Shown piece by piece: positions 31,546-45,300 of a stretch of DNA of 64,000 nucleotides. How positions within the stretch are numbered: the stretch's first letter is position 1; each line of letters opens with the position of its first letter. Both the position numbers and the translations under genes were made by a program. This DNA is from Bostrychus sinensis (Eukaryota > Chordata > Actinopteri > Gobiiformes > Eleotridae). The notes beneath the pieces were generated by a model. It saw only the letters and a list, made by a program, of their open reading frames with translations. It ran no database searches and had not been told where the DNA came from. The DNA lies in the NCBI GenBank assembly GCA_020698575.1, contig CM036247.1, positions 30,542,431 through 30,606,430 of the forward strand. The letters are read 5' to 3'.

Positions 31546-31966
31546 GAGTGTGAATGAATGGCATTGACATTGTTTCTCTGTGCATGTAAACAGTTTCTCA
31601 TGGCGTCACTGCTCGACCAGTAGCTTATACAAGACATAAACCAGTCTGACTTGTTGAATGGTTTATTTGACCATATTGGAAAAGTTTGTCATGCAGGGTA
31701 TTTACTGTACATAATAACCTTCCCTTTTCAATATACATCTTATTAATACATATTATTGACACTTCATTATTCAGTTAGAGAATTAGTTAATGTGATATTA
31801 CAATAAGGTTGTCCCTCAAACAACTGACGCAACCTGTATAAATAAAGCATCATGTGGAGGAACGTTCCAAAACCCCAAACGTCAGTGTCCATCTCTCAGC
31901 ACAGTTTAAAACACAACAGCTTAACACACACATACTGTCGAAGACATTTCACTAAGACCTGGCTGC

Positions 31967-32344
31967 TCATACTATATTGTGCTTTTGGTCTGAGCTAGAA
32001 CACTTCTTCACTGTAGTGGTCCCTATTCCTTTGTGGTAATCTTTATAAGTATTTATTGACAATGCAACTCTTAAGGGGATGGTTCCAGTTTTAATGGAGT
32101 CATATGAAATACTTGCAGGTAGTACCACTGCAACACCTACAGCAAACTCATTGAAACCAGAGATTGGAAAAGCAGTTTTAAATTGGCCAATAAAAAATGC
32201 GAATAACACCAAAACATTTGAAACCATTACCCAAGTAGTAATAAATAAATACAAACAATAAATAAATACAATAGGATACAGTATCTCATACAACCCCATT
32301 AACAATACACTGAATAATCCCATTAAAGGTGCTATGTGGAGCAT
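31967..32344 (-). CDS. Open frame with membrane segments, possibly a MARVEL-like exon
   Basis: A 125-codon minus-strand frame shows two to three hydrophobic stretches (YPIVFIYCLYLFITTWVMV, VLVLFAFFIGQF, EFAVGVAVVLPASISY) and a polar C-terminus ending SSSDQKHNIV. The alternation of membrane segments and a short Phe-Pro loop is reminiscent of MARVEL/CMTM proteins, but the likeness is weak and from memory. It lies downstream of the mag stop codon on the same strand. It could be the last exon of an unrecognised gene or a chance frame. Confidence 0.25.
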   Translation of the reverse strand: MLHIAPLMGLFSVLLMGLYEILYPIVFIYCLYLFITTWVMVSNVLVLFAFFIGQFKTAFPISGFNEFAVGVAVVLPASISYDSIKTGTIPLRVALSINTYKDYHKGIGTTTVKKCSSSDQKHNIV

Positions 32345-33376
32345 TATTAATATTTATATTTTGCTACTGTAGTAACAGTGGAGTACAAAAGTAGCGTCTG
32401 TTAGCCTTAACAAACCATTTACAACCTGCTCCAATACTGACTAACGTACCATAAAAACATTATTCTGAATGTTCCACGCTGTGCCTTTATATTTACCCTA
32501 GTTCACTAACAGTTTGTTAATCTTCATTTATTATGAAAGTCACAGCACATTATAAATACAAGTATGAGCTCTCCTTCCTTTGTGCTGTTTGGGCTGTAAA
32601 AAGTAAAGAAAAGAGGAGAGTTCTCAGTCAAACACAAAAAACAAACAAACAAGCTGTTACTCCCTGCCCTGACACTTCAACTGGCTGCAGACACAGAGAC
32701 AATTTCATTGACAGATGTAGACAAACACCCCACACATATACTTCAGCATTAGGGCCATATGAAGGAAAATACTGACAAGCACAATGTGCTGACTGAATTT
32801 CTAATATATGAAATATTACAGCTTGTAACAAGTTGCCTTGTTTGTAATGCAATACATTTATCATTGCTTTTTATGGTATGTATTTATAAACTCCATCCAT
32901 AATGCAACATTTATAATAATTATAACTAATTATGCATAATTAAATGTAGCACATGTTATCTGACCAATAGTATTTCAGCTTTATTACAAAAAATTTGATT
33001 TGAATTTTATTCAGCAAGAATATCTGTCTGACCTTCTCCTTCATGTTGCCCCAATACCCAAGTTTAAAATATCACGCAAAGCAACAAAATGAGGGCTGCA
33101 AACACTGGATTTTGAAAACCTATTGACTAGAACTTGGCTGGAAAAGGAACAGATCTTTTTACATTGTCCTCCAACTCAAAAAAGAGTTTTCTCAAATTGT
33201 GGCTTGTGAGGGAGAGTCCAGAGGAGAGATGGGCAGCATCAGAGGGGGGCAGACAGCCAACATGAAAAAATGAGACTTCAAACCCATCATAGGAGGGCTC
33301 ATGTTAAAATACTGGGAGAGTGATCGGGGCTGTCACTGCGTCTGGTGTAGCTGAGGGATCAGGGAAGGATTGCGAG

Positions 33377-36300
33377 TCATTTGGTTTTGATTTCTGTGTA
33401 TGTGCTGCCGTCATCGCCCCGCCCCGATGCCCCGTCCCCCCTGGACCGGCCCCTGACAAACTCCAGGGCGGCGTAGTTCAGCTCTTGCCTCTCCATTCCT
33501 CCCATAGGACCCACAGGTTGGAAATCACTGTCTTCTCCCTGCAGACACACATGACCATCAGGTGCACAGATCTCTGAACACACCTCTCATTGACAGATAA
33601 GATGGTGTGGAGTCAGTGGTTAGCCGTGGTCGGACTAATGGACACTGGGATAAGGGTTCCCACTCTTTTCAGAATTGAATTTGATTTTATTGTTAGGACT
33701 TTTCTAATTCAAATGAGGGATTAAAAAATTGTAATCTATCTGTCTATCAGAGGCTGACTAATTTGATTGATCTGATCTCAGATGTCTACTATAAATAATA
33801 CATTCTGCTTCTTTAGTAGGACAAACAGATCAAACCAACTGAGCAGGAAGCACTTGGAGAGATCTTTGCCAAAGATTTTACCCTATCTCACAATAGTACA
33901 AATGTTGTGCTAAGACATGGACATAAAGTGGGGGATCTTAGGGGTAAGTGCTCAATGCATTAAGCCACATAGCCCTTATATTAAACAATGGTAAAGAATC
34001 TACTAAAATTAATAATCTGTTCCCTTAATGGCCCTTTGTGGCCCTACGTATTACTTCCTTGGTTCATTACTGACACAACATTTATCATTTTCTTTTTAAG
34101 TGATCTTACTAAGGGACTAACAAGCCAGCATACCAAGGCCAGCAAAAACATAACCTTGTTGGCAGATGTAATAACAACCCTTGCTTTAGGAGGCACCCTA
34201 TAAACACTTAAAGAGAAGAGGAAATCCACCCCATATATCTCTCAAAAGTCTGGCAAATCAGCTGCATACCCTACTAATAACATACAGCGACCTGGACTGA
34301 AGTATTAATTTCAGAGGAGGGATATCGAATAGAGCTGGGTAACATTCAGATTTTTTTGATACTGGTACTTAAACGATATCTGGTTTTTGAAACCGGTACC
34401 TGAGGGATACTTTTTCTGAAACCTAAAACCTCTTCTACAATCATAAAACATAATAATATTGAATAAAAGACCAATTTTTGGAGCACAGCTAAGAAATAAT
34501 AAGCTAAGTCAATAATAAGAGGTTTGTATGATTTATTCTGTGTTATATATTTGATTCATACAGTCAAAGGAAGATAAAAGGTCTCACTAGATATTGAAAC
34601 TTGGTATTGGATAAAGAAAAAAATTAAGTTTTCTTTAAATACCACAAAGATTTAACAGTACACAGCCCTAATATTGACCAAATATCATTGTAGACAATAG
34701 TCGCTGATTTGTTTGGTCTGCTTTTCAATCACACATTCTAACAACAGCAGGCTCACATGGAAGTGAAACAAGACCTCAGTTTTCAGGCAGAGTAAAGGTT
34801 TGATTAAATTACAATTATATTCCATGTTTGTAGGAAGAGTGGGAACCCTGGTGATGTTTTGTGTTAGTCTGCGTTAGCGCTGAAGCGGTCAAACACAAGG
34901 CAGATTTGGAAATGGGCGGCGGAGTGTACAGAAGCTGACATGCGAGCAGGTGATGCATTTTCCAGATTTGTTTGTTTTTTACCAGCAGTTTTATAGGAAC
35001 CTTACCGTAGTCTCCTCTAGAATGGAGTTAAACTTTGAACCCAACAGCTCTGTCTTAAGCTGTGTAAGAGTTATGGGAGAGAAGAAACAGACAGAAAAAA
35101 AACGCAGAGGAGCGATGAAAGCAGGACAAAACAGTGAAAGGTGCTACTGCTTCTAATAAAGCGCTTATAAGACCTCATTGTCAGAGGTCAGAATGGGGCA
35201 GTATACATAAATATTATTCATATTAATCACCCCACACTGTGTGAGAATGGTCATCCAACTCCATCAACACTAGAATCAGTGACGTCAGCATGTCTCACCA
35301 CTTTCTTCCTCAGATTTTGTTTGTCCTTCTTGACTGCGCTGTAGTACAGAGCGGGGTTCTCCAGTATCACGTCCTGCCTAGGGTTGCCATTCTCTCTGGG
35401 GGGACGGATGGGGGGGGGGGGTCACATGATCAGACTCTACTGTTTCGCAGGGCCACACGCCAAGCCTGGGCATCCATTATAAAACAACAAGCTGTGTGCG
35501 GTTACGGCCAACTGTGAGTGACGTGGTTATTGGATGGGTTTAGTCGCTGAACCTTCGGGGAGGTGGGAGGGTGGGCCAGAAAAAGAAACATTTTGGGGGG
35601 AGGGACCAAATCTGCCTTGGCTGGAATAAAGTGGTGTGGTTAAGAGGGCTACCTGTGCTGTGTTTAGCATAGCGGGTCGAGGAGAGAGAAGCAGTTGTCA
35701 GAGCCGAGAATTGTGCCTGAAGAAACTATGGTTAGTCCAAACCCGCTAAGCCAACTTCAGAGACAGTCCAAATGGATCAACCAGGATTTCAACAGGGACT
35801 TGGAGAACTCAGCGCGAGCTCCAAATAATTCCACATCGATCCAACATTCACTCGTGTCCAATCTACACTGGTTGCGTTTTAGAATGGATGACTAGGCTTA
35901 AGTGTTTCCTTTTCACATATATCTTAGTGAGATCTAGTTCTGCTGTGCTCTGGCCGTGTCATTAGTCAGACTATAATACTCACTTCTTGTTGTTGTGGCC
36001 GACGTATCGTACTGCTGCAATGATGAAAGCTATGACTGCCACTCCTCCAATGGTGCCCACTATAACTGCCATCAGGTACTTTTCTGCAAATAAAAAAATA
36101 TATATTTAAAGGGGCTATATTATGCTTTTATTTATATTTTTAAACCAATCTAGAACAACATTGCACATTTTACAACCTTTAAAAACATTATCTGACAAAA
36201 AAAAATGTTTCCAATAAATTCTATGTAAAGAGACCAGCAAAGTGCAGCTCTGTTGTGCTCTTTTGAACAGAAATGTTGAAAAAGATGCAACAAGCAGAGG

Positions 36301-39300
36301 GCTTGTTGATTGGTCAGTGCTTCCTGGAATGGGCGGGGGTCCATGAAGCATCATCAGCAGCATCAGAAAATACAGATTACTCAAACAGGTGTGAATGAAA
36401 CAAAACAACTCCAGGCATGTTTTTGACAAGGGAACTACATTATAACATGGTGGAAAGCTCAAAAAAGTCAATTTTGTATAATATAGCCCCTTTAAATAAA
36501 ATTATATACAGAAATACCACATTTTAGAATACAGCTTGTCTTTATTTAACTGTTGTTAAACTAGTACAATACACCCAAATGCCTAAAATACTTGTCTCCT
36601 ACTAAAATAGACTCTACAATGAACACTCTTAATATGTAAACCACTTTCACCTACTGTGCAATACTTCCATAATTCGATGGGCAGTTACTATATACATTGT
36701 GCAATTATGTCTTCAACTTTTATTTCACCTGTGCAATACTTTTAATGTCCAGTTACTAATATACAACTTTTCTTTAGTTTATTTTGTTTTTGTTTTGTTT
36801 ATTTGTTCTGGTACAATGCATATATAGTCTAAAACGCAATTATACCTGGAAAATGTGAACACACTTCAGCTAAATAAGTTCTTTGAGTCAGACTAACTTT
36901 CTTTAAAAAACGAAAATTACATGAAAAAATAATTTTTTTACCTCTTGGTGGACAATTGTTTATAATAGATGTTGCATGATAAAGGGACCTTATAATGCAC
37001 ACAATGTAAGTATGACATGCCATTCCTAGTAATGTGCTTCGGTTTCCCCTGCCACTAAAAACATGTACAATAGGTCCCTCATGGGGCAGGACTCCTCTGT
37101 AAATGAGATTCTGAATCTCAGTGGAACTTTCCTGGTTAACTAAAGATCAAATAAATAAAATAAAATAAAATAATGGGTTGCAGAGTAAAACCATCTACTG
37201 GTAGAACTTATCATTTGGTGATCTCTAGAGGTCAATGTTGGCATTACGCCATTAGAATCCCAAAAAAAAAAAAAAATGTTTCTACAGTCCTCTAGGTGGC
37301 AGACAAACTCTACTAAACAGTATAAGAGTTTTGGTATTTTATGGTGAGTTTCTTGTAAAGTAACATGCAGTATAAAGTATTTTGAACTCATAAAATAGCA
37401 GTGAAGAGTTGATGGAAAGTGTCATGTCTGCATCATATTTTTGAACTGCTATTGCACTTTTGGCATGGTCTGTATGCTGTTTATAATAGAATGACATGTT
37501 CAACCAAAGAGGTGGTAGTACTGCTGACAGATATGGGCCTATTTAAAGTTAAAGGTGGGACTAGAAAGAGGATGGATTCAAAAAATGGTTATTGTGTATT
37601 TTAGCGTCTTTCTAATATGTTTTTTTATTTATTCATTCATTCATCTTCCCATTAGGGGGTCACAGGTACTGTGATCTTATCCCAGCAACTATGGGCCCTA
37701 GGTGGGGTACCCAGTGGGCAGTTAGTCGCAGGGCTGAGACATACACAGACAGAAGAAATTTGGAGTCATCAATTCACCAAACACTTGCATGTCTTTGGAG
37801 AGAACTAACACAGGGAGGACATGCAGACTGTGTGACAGCCGGCCTGTTCTTTATATATAATGTTTTTTATATTAATTTATTTATTGATGAGACTCTCCTC
37901 TTGTCATTCAAATAAATTGCCCCTGGTGGGATTAATAAAGTTGTCTGAATCTGAGTTAGAACACAGTGAGATTTTTAAAACAACCATAACAGACTCACTC
38001 TCCTGCTGCAGCTCGAGGAGGATGCTCTCTCTTCCATACATGTTGTAAAAGCTGCAGTGGACGTTGACAGCGGGGCCGTTGTTCTCGTTCCTCTCTCCTT
38101 TCTCCCTCAGTTTGATCATGGCAGTGGAGGTCTGTCCGTCCGTGTGCGTGTAGTAGTTGTAGCGGTTGTCTGTTTCGTTGATGGTGATGTTGAGGTCAGG
38201 CAGGTAGAACTCGATAGTGGGCTCAGGGTTCCCTGTGGCTATGCACACACACTGGACCCCTTCCCTCACCACAGTGCACTTGGACTCATCCAGAAGAACA
38301 GGGGCATCTGGTAAAGAAAGACAAAAAAATGACATAACCTTATACAACGACAAATAGTAACAACTAGAAAACAACTGGCCTGGTCATATTTTCAGGTTTA
38401 TAATAGCTCAGTTTGTAGAGCATGCAGCACATATACAGAGCGACTACTGATGTAGTAGGTTTGAGTCTCCCAAAAAGCTCCCAATACATCCTGAATGCAT
38501 CCACAAATTATCTAATAAGCAGTCACTTTTAAATTACAACACATCCTATTAACTTTTTTAGGTGCAACATATCACTATCAGTTGGTAAACAGTATATTAA
38601 ATATGTTTTACTGTAATAATAATGGATTACAATTATATTGCACTTTATATGAGTCCATTATTCATTCACTCCTCAGTCACACTCAGTGATGGTGAGCTAC
38701 TTCTGTAGCCACAGCTGCCCTGACAGAGACATGGCTGCCATTCTGCGCCTACAGCCTTTTTGACCATCAATCACACCAACACATTCACACAGGCAAAGTG
38801 GATGAAGTGTCTTGCCCAAAGACAGTAGGTGGAGAGCAGGTGGAGAGCACTATTCAAACCGCCAACCTTCCAGTTATAAGGTGATCGCTTTACCTCCTGA
38901 GGCCACTGTCACCCCGTGATGTTACTGTAAAGTATGTGATTTTTTTCTTGTGCCAAAGGAAAACCCATAAGACATTATCTAACTTTTAAACCAATGAAAT
39001 GCTCGCAATGAAAGTGGTGACACTCCAAATGGTTATTTAGTCTACTTCGACTTACATATAATGAATCAAATGAGGCATAACATTTTCTATTTTGGACCTC
39101 ACACAAATTGAGTGCAAAGGGTAAACACTGGCAATGCATTTAGCCATTTAAAAGGGAAGGGTGTTTGAGGTGGAAGGAAATGTGTGTAGCTTTAAGTTGA
39201 ATCAAGTCATAAACATAGCATCTACAGCTGGCTACTGATTGAACAAGTAAAACTGTCAATGTAGATACAAGTTTATTCTCTACATGTAACACTCCCTTGA

Positions 39301-42300
39301 TACCTGTGTCTAGGGAGTGACCATAGTAAGACCAGCGGTCACTTACTGAGCAGTTACTTACACTCCACAGTGATGTTGAGGGAGCTGCTGGCCCGGCCGT
39401 GCTCGTTCTCAGCCAAACAGCGGTACTGTCCGTCTCCCTGTGGTGTGATGTCCTTTATCTCCAGCACCGACAGCTCGTCCGCAGTGATGGTGCCCACCAG
39501 CTCCCCGTCCTTCAGCCAGGTGAGGGTGGGCGCGGGACTGCCCTGGGTGCTGCAGTGCAGGGACAGAGAGGTGCCCTCCAAAACCGTCATAGACTCATTC
39601 ACTGTGGGCTCTCTGGGAGGATCTGTAACAAATATAGTACAAAACAGTTTTGTACAGACTATTTGAATGGATGGCTTGGTATTCTGATACAAACCATAAA
39701 ATAGGAGATAATAAATTAGTCTTTTGCTATAGACCTCAATGCACTTAAGTTAGCAAAGAATACATATTAAGAATATTTTTCTGTCAATGCATGATTGGAA
39801 AATTTAATAACTGTAGCCTGTCAGTCAGTGGATGTCAAACTATGGTACTCAGGAGAACTTAGCAGTTCAAGACCATATTTAGTTTAAAGCCAATTTAGTA
39901 TTGGGTAGACCTGGTTTAGTCCCGGTTTTGTTCTTATTTTGTAATGCATTTTCTCTGAATCTCTATTTCATTCCATCTAGGTTTACCCAGCACAGCAAAA
40001 ATAAAAATAATAAAAAAAATAGCAAAAATAAAAAATATATAATTGTGGCAGGGTTAGATTTGGTCATGTGATTATATCACATGACGGAGCCTTTAAAGGT
40101 CAGAGGTGCACAGCTCTATTTCCTTTTCCTGTGAGCAGGCCTGTGCACATGGTCATTTCTGGTGAGCCAAACAAATTGGTTTTATAGTAGCTAAATAATT
40201 TTGTAAAAACTATTGTTTTTATTGTAATGTTTTGTGTTTTAAAGGGTTTTAACAGTTCAGACTGTCATGTTTTGAAGGTATGCTTTAAACTTAAATTATG
40301 AAGCAACTTCTAAATACTACTACAAACTGACAGCAATGTCTGTTTGCAGGCTTAGTGCTGGTTGCCGTTTGTTTTATGTAAAGATTACATGTTTAAATCC
40401 ATACATACATAGAACTTTGATAGTTGTATTAGCCCTGCAGTTGGTGTAGGCCTCATTTGAATATAGCTGGTGGTGGTGGGAGTTCACTTAGCTGGTGACC
40501 TTATTTGTAGTTATTGGTTGTGGTGGCACTTGTATTTGGGTGTTTTCTGTTGTGGAAATGGTTATGTTGAGTTTTAACCTTGTGTTTCTTTTTCACTAAT
40601 AGTCTGCCTCCATCACCCCAGCTGTAGGTTGAAGCCTCACCACTGCAGATTCAGTATAAATCATTTTAATGTTTTTGTTTATTCTGTAAAATAAAACTTG
40701 CCTTGTGGCAGTAGGATCCACACTGACTGACTGGCTTTGTTATTGAAGCTCACCTGCAGTTCTTGAACACCTTGCTAGTGTTACATAGTAATAATATTAT
40801 AATAATATAAAATATATATATAAATATATGCCACGTCGAAGGAAACAGAGGTCTGTAGACTACACACATTTATCTAAGATAAATTAGTTAACCTGTGCTA
40901 ACATCTTAGCTCTTGTGCTACATTTAGCCTGTAGCTTTCTGGCTACTTTATATTTACATAGTTAGTGCACGTTTGTTCATATGATTTAATTGTTCTTAGT
41001 AAAATATGAATTGTCTCAAAAAGTGAATCCAAAAGATATACTAAGAAATATAGTACACAAATAATAGTTGAACTCTATACTACGGTGACCAGATTTTTAG
41101 ACCCAAAAAGTAAGCACTTTTTTTTTTTTTTTCACTTATCACATCTGCGACAAGCTGGCCCCTGTCCAGGGTGTACCCCGCCTTCGGCCCAAAGTTACTG
41201 GGATAGGCTCCAGTCACCCGCGACCCCTAACGGGAATAAGCGGTAGAAAATGGATGGATGGACTTATCACATTGTATTTAAATCAAGTAACTAAAAAAAC
41301 TTCCCAAATCCACAAAATTTTCTGTCATGGAATTAAAATACATGGGCTTAAGTTTCAAATTTTAATGGGAATTTATCAATAAAATAATGAAACTTTACAT
41401 AATTTTAGTGACAAAAGTCTTTAGACAAATGTGTTTTTAGTTTCTTATGCTTTTGTATTGGTTAAAATGGGGCCAACTGGGACATGGGAGTGTGTTTTTA
41501 CAGATATGTCTGTATCTGGGACGTGGAGCCAAAAACTGGTTCTGTCCTGGTCAAATATGGGCATTTGGTCACCCTTCTCTGTACACTTAATGTCACACTT
41601 TTAAGCAGTTCAGACATCTAGATGCCTCTAGATTTCCTTTCCTATTATATTTGATTCCATGATGCCAGATATGTCCAATGCCTTTCCTGACACAACCAGA
41701 TCTATTCTATGACTGGAACAGGCAATTTGGGTGAAGTGTCTTGCCCAGAGACACAATGACTGTATTGTGTTTGTGAGTGAGGTTTGAACTGCCAACCCTC
41801 TGGTTGGTGGGCAAATACTTAACCCACGGTGCCACTCTCGCCCCACAGTATTGTTTTATAATATTACTGTAATGTAATATAAAAATATATATATATAATG
41901 TATAAATTAAATTGTGATCTGAAAGTTATTTAAATAAGGGCAATAATCAATGCTTTGTAAAAGATACAATAGTGTTTTTAAGCGAGTATGCTCAGTTTGA
42001 CCTCATAACTTTATATTCCTTGATGAAATGCATGCCAGTAGCTTTAGTTTTAAATACAGAAGGCGTTGGCGAGAGAGCTCATGGTAATGTTGAACATGAA
42101 TGAGCTGGCACGAATGTTCTAACCTTTTAGCCTTTGTTCTGCTACATCCTACACACCAGTTGTTAGTCATTTATTCTAAACGTTGTGTAATTGGAAACTA
42201 AAGCTAAGTTTGTTAACAAGAGAACAAATACTTAAATGATCTTGAAGCTTTTAGGAGCATTTGTTGTTCTAGTCACACTTTCTGTTTGTGCGAGTGGAAA

Positions 42301-45300
42301 GCATTGATTTATTGCACTGCTGGTTCATCATGAGGAATTCCGATCTATAGTATTGTTTCTTCTTCAGTATTGCTCTGAACACTTTTTATTGTTCCGACTT
42401 CGTGTTTCAAAACCACAGTACTTATGATTTATTGTTGAAGTGAGGACACTTACTGAGCCTGGACAAGAGAAATTGGAGAAGATTCTGTTTTTTGTTGTCA
42501 TATTGATTGAGTTTACATTTAAACTGGAGTATTTCTTTCTGCCACGTGCAGGACCAGGTTATTCACACATTGACCCTAATTTTTTATGTAATATTTTTGA
42601 AGTGCCGGAAACTTTCCTTGGACACTGGTCCATATTGGCATGATAGTATCACAATCTTGCACATTTCCTGTTCCACCACATCCCAAAGGTTGGAGTATTG
42701 GCCTGAGATCTGCTGTCGAGGTCACTGGACACAGTGGAGTTAGAGGAGTCATTGCTGTGTTTAAGAAACCATTTTGAGATAAACAGATTGTGACATGGAA
42801 CTGGTGAGACCAGTCAGGATGGATTTATGCTTTTATGTTGCCAATTTCCGACACTACCATCTAAATGTCACAGCAGAAATTGAAACTCAACAAGCCAGGC
42901 GAGGTTTGTCCAATCTTTCATTGTCCAATTTTAATGAGCTCACATGAATTATAGCTTTAATTTCCTGTTCTTAGCTGACAGGAGTGGCAGCTGATGTGGT
43001 ATTCTGCCGCAAGGTTTGAGGTCTTGTGCTTTCAGTGACCTTGGTTGTAACAAGTGCTTATTTGAGTTACTGTTGCCTTTCTACTGTCTCATACCACTTT
43101 GTCTATTCTTCTCTCATCTTAAGCATCAACAAGGCATTTTCGCAAAGAGAACTTCCACTTATCCAAGTCCTAGCAATTTCAAAAATACTTAATTTTCCTT
43201 TCTTATGTCTGGTTTGAACTTGAACTGAACCTAAATGAATGATCTAATGCATTCAGAAGCATTAGAAAAATGTGCACAGTAACATTAATAATGTGGCCAG
43301 TGAGTGCAATGCTACTACAAAAGGGTTAGGTGTAGTATAACTTACATTTGACCGCCAGGTACAGGGAGGTGTTCATGATGCCGTAGCCGTTGTCTCCCAC
43401 ACAGGTGTAGACGCCCTCCTCCGCTGGCGACACATCCTCCAGAGACAGAGAGATGTTGGACGCCGTGTCCCAGAGCAACTCCTTGTCTCCAAACAACCAT
43501 GAGATCCTGGGAGCAGGGTTACTGTCCACCTCACAGTGCAGGGTCACAGAGCTGCCCTCCATCACCTCCGAGGAGACGTTCACCCACACTGACCGTGGAG
43601 CATCTATGAGACAAGGTAAGTAAATGGAAAATAATAATCTAGTGATAATCAAGTATAAACACAGTGCACTATTATATTACAGCACATTATATTTGGAATA
43701 TCTCTGAATTATCACACTTTAGAGGTAAAAAAGGTAATGTATCAATTGCAGACACTTTCAAAACTTTTTAGAGGGACTGATTTGTAAAATGCCAAATGAA
43801 CCACAACCGAACTCAAAATTTATTTCTCTTTAATGTCCTAATTCTCTTCACCATTTTTGGCCAACTACTAATTATTATGGGCGTTAAGACCAGCACTACC
43901 AGCTTAAGAGTTATGAGTCTAAGTTGCTGAACATTTCTCTAATGCAAGTTAAATCTATGAGAAACACAATACCACAATACCAGATACTGAAGGCACACTT
44001 CTCTTAAATAATAATAACATGTATAATTTACATAAACACAGAAGAAAGATGAAAACCATTCCAAGAAAAAGAATGATTTAAGAACAATGAAAATGGTGGT
44101 GAGGTAATAGTGGTCAACACAACACTGTATTGTTGCGCACTAAAGAGGCTAGACAGAGGTTTAATTTGTATTGTTTAAAATTTGACTAGATAATTGTGTA
44201 GAAAATATGTGCATTTAATAAAAATAGAAAAGAGTTGCTGTTGTGATTTCTATTTGCTTGCCACCAAATGTTACTTTTACACGTTGAAGCAATATAATAT
44301 ATATTTAATTATTTTTACTCACTTATGTTACAATCAAAACAAAATTCCATGTATATGTAAGATCATGACACCAACTTGTTGTCATGTTTTAGTTTTAGCC
44401 ATTTTTGGGGATGTGTTTAGCTAAACATCTTCAATACACCAAGGGCCAGATATATCAAAGGTTTGCATGCACGCTAAATGTGCTAAAAGGACCCAGTGCA
44501 GAAGATGTAGAAAATTCTAATGAAATTGTTTAGCGGTTTCTACTTGATTTATTACACTATGGGAGCTAAAACTTCTGTAGGAAAGACTGCTGCTTATTTT
44601 GCACAGATGGGGCATTGAAAATAATAAATAACTAAACTGCAGCCTTTTTCAGCTGCTTTCAAACTGGTCCTCTACAAATCTTTTTTACGTCCTAATACGG
44701 TCCTTACAGTGGAGACACGGCTTTGCATATAGAAAGTTTGGTCCACTTATATTGCTCATGTTGTCTTTCCAAAGCGCTGTGACCCGCATGTCCTGACACA
44801 CCTCTGGCCCACTTGTTCTCGCACTTCAAGTTCTTTTGCATTATCTTCTACAGAAAAAAGCAGACACTATCCTTTTTCCTTTCTCATTTCCTGATACAGC
44901 GCGGGTCACTGTTAAAATTGCAGCATGTATATTAGAGACAAGACTAAAGAGGTCTCTAACACATCCATCGCTCCATCTGCTGCAGTTGATTGACAGGCTG
45001 CACTGCTGAAGTGGGTTGATATGCTGTGCTTGATCTCTGACACTCTAAATTTTAATTTACATTTACACCAGATTAATTTGCAGCAGTTAGTTAAAGTTAA
45101 TCACAAGCAACACGCCCACAAATTGCTGGCACTATTTTTTAAACTGCACTCACAATTTAACACCCTTCTTTGTAAATCTGGCCCCAAATGTCTTAATGGT
45201 TAAAGATGTATGAAACCAGTATAACGTCTAAATCAGAGGTCCCCAGAGTGGGGTCCAGGGCCCCCTGGGGGTCTGCGAAGGTACTGCAGGGGGGGCTCCC

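Larger units (their letters stand above)
29403..33376. other. Spacer between gene D and mag
   Basis: No receptor exon is visible. It holds one end of the TTTAAAGG MITE family near 29860-29905 and a repeat-like block with GGGGCCC words at about 30945-31545. It also holds the two hydrophobic open frames listed separately. The part nearest 33376 should contain the mag 3' untranslated region. Confidence 0.5.

Noticed and set aside
35695..35895. 66-codon plus-strand frame near the mag tail exon
   Set aside because: No family likeness; lies in a mag intron on the opposite strand.
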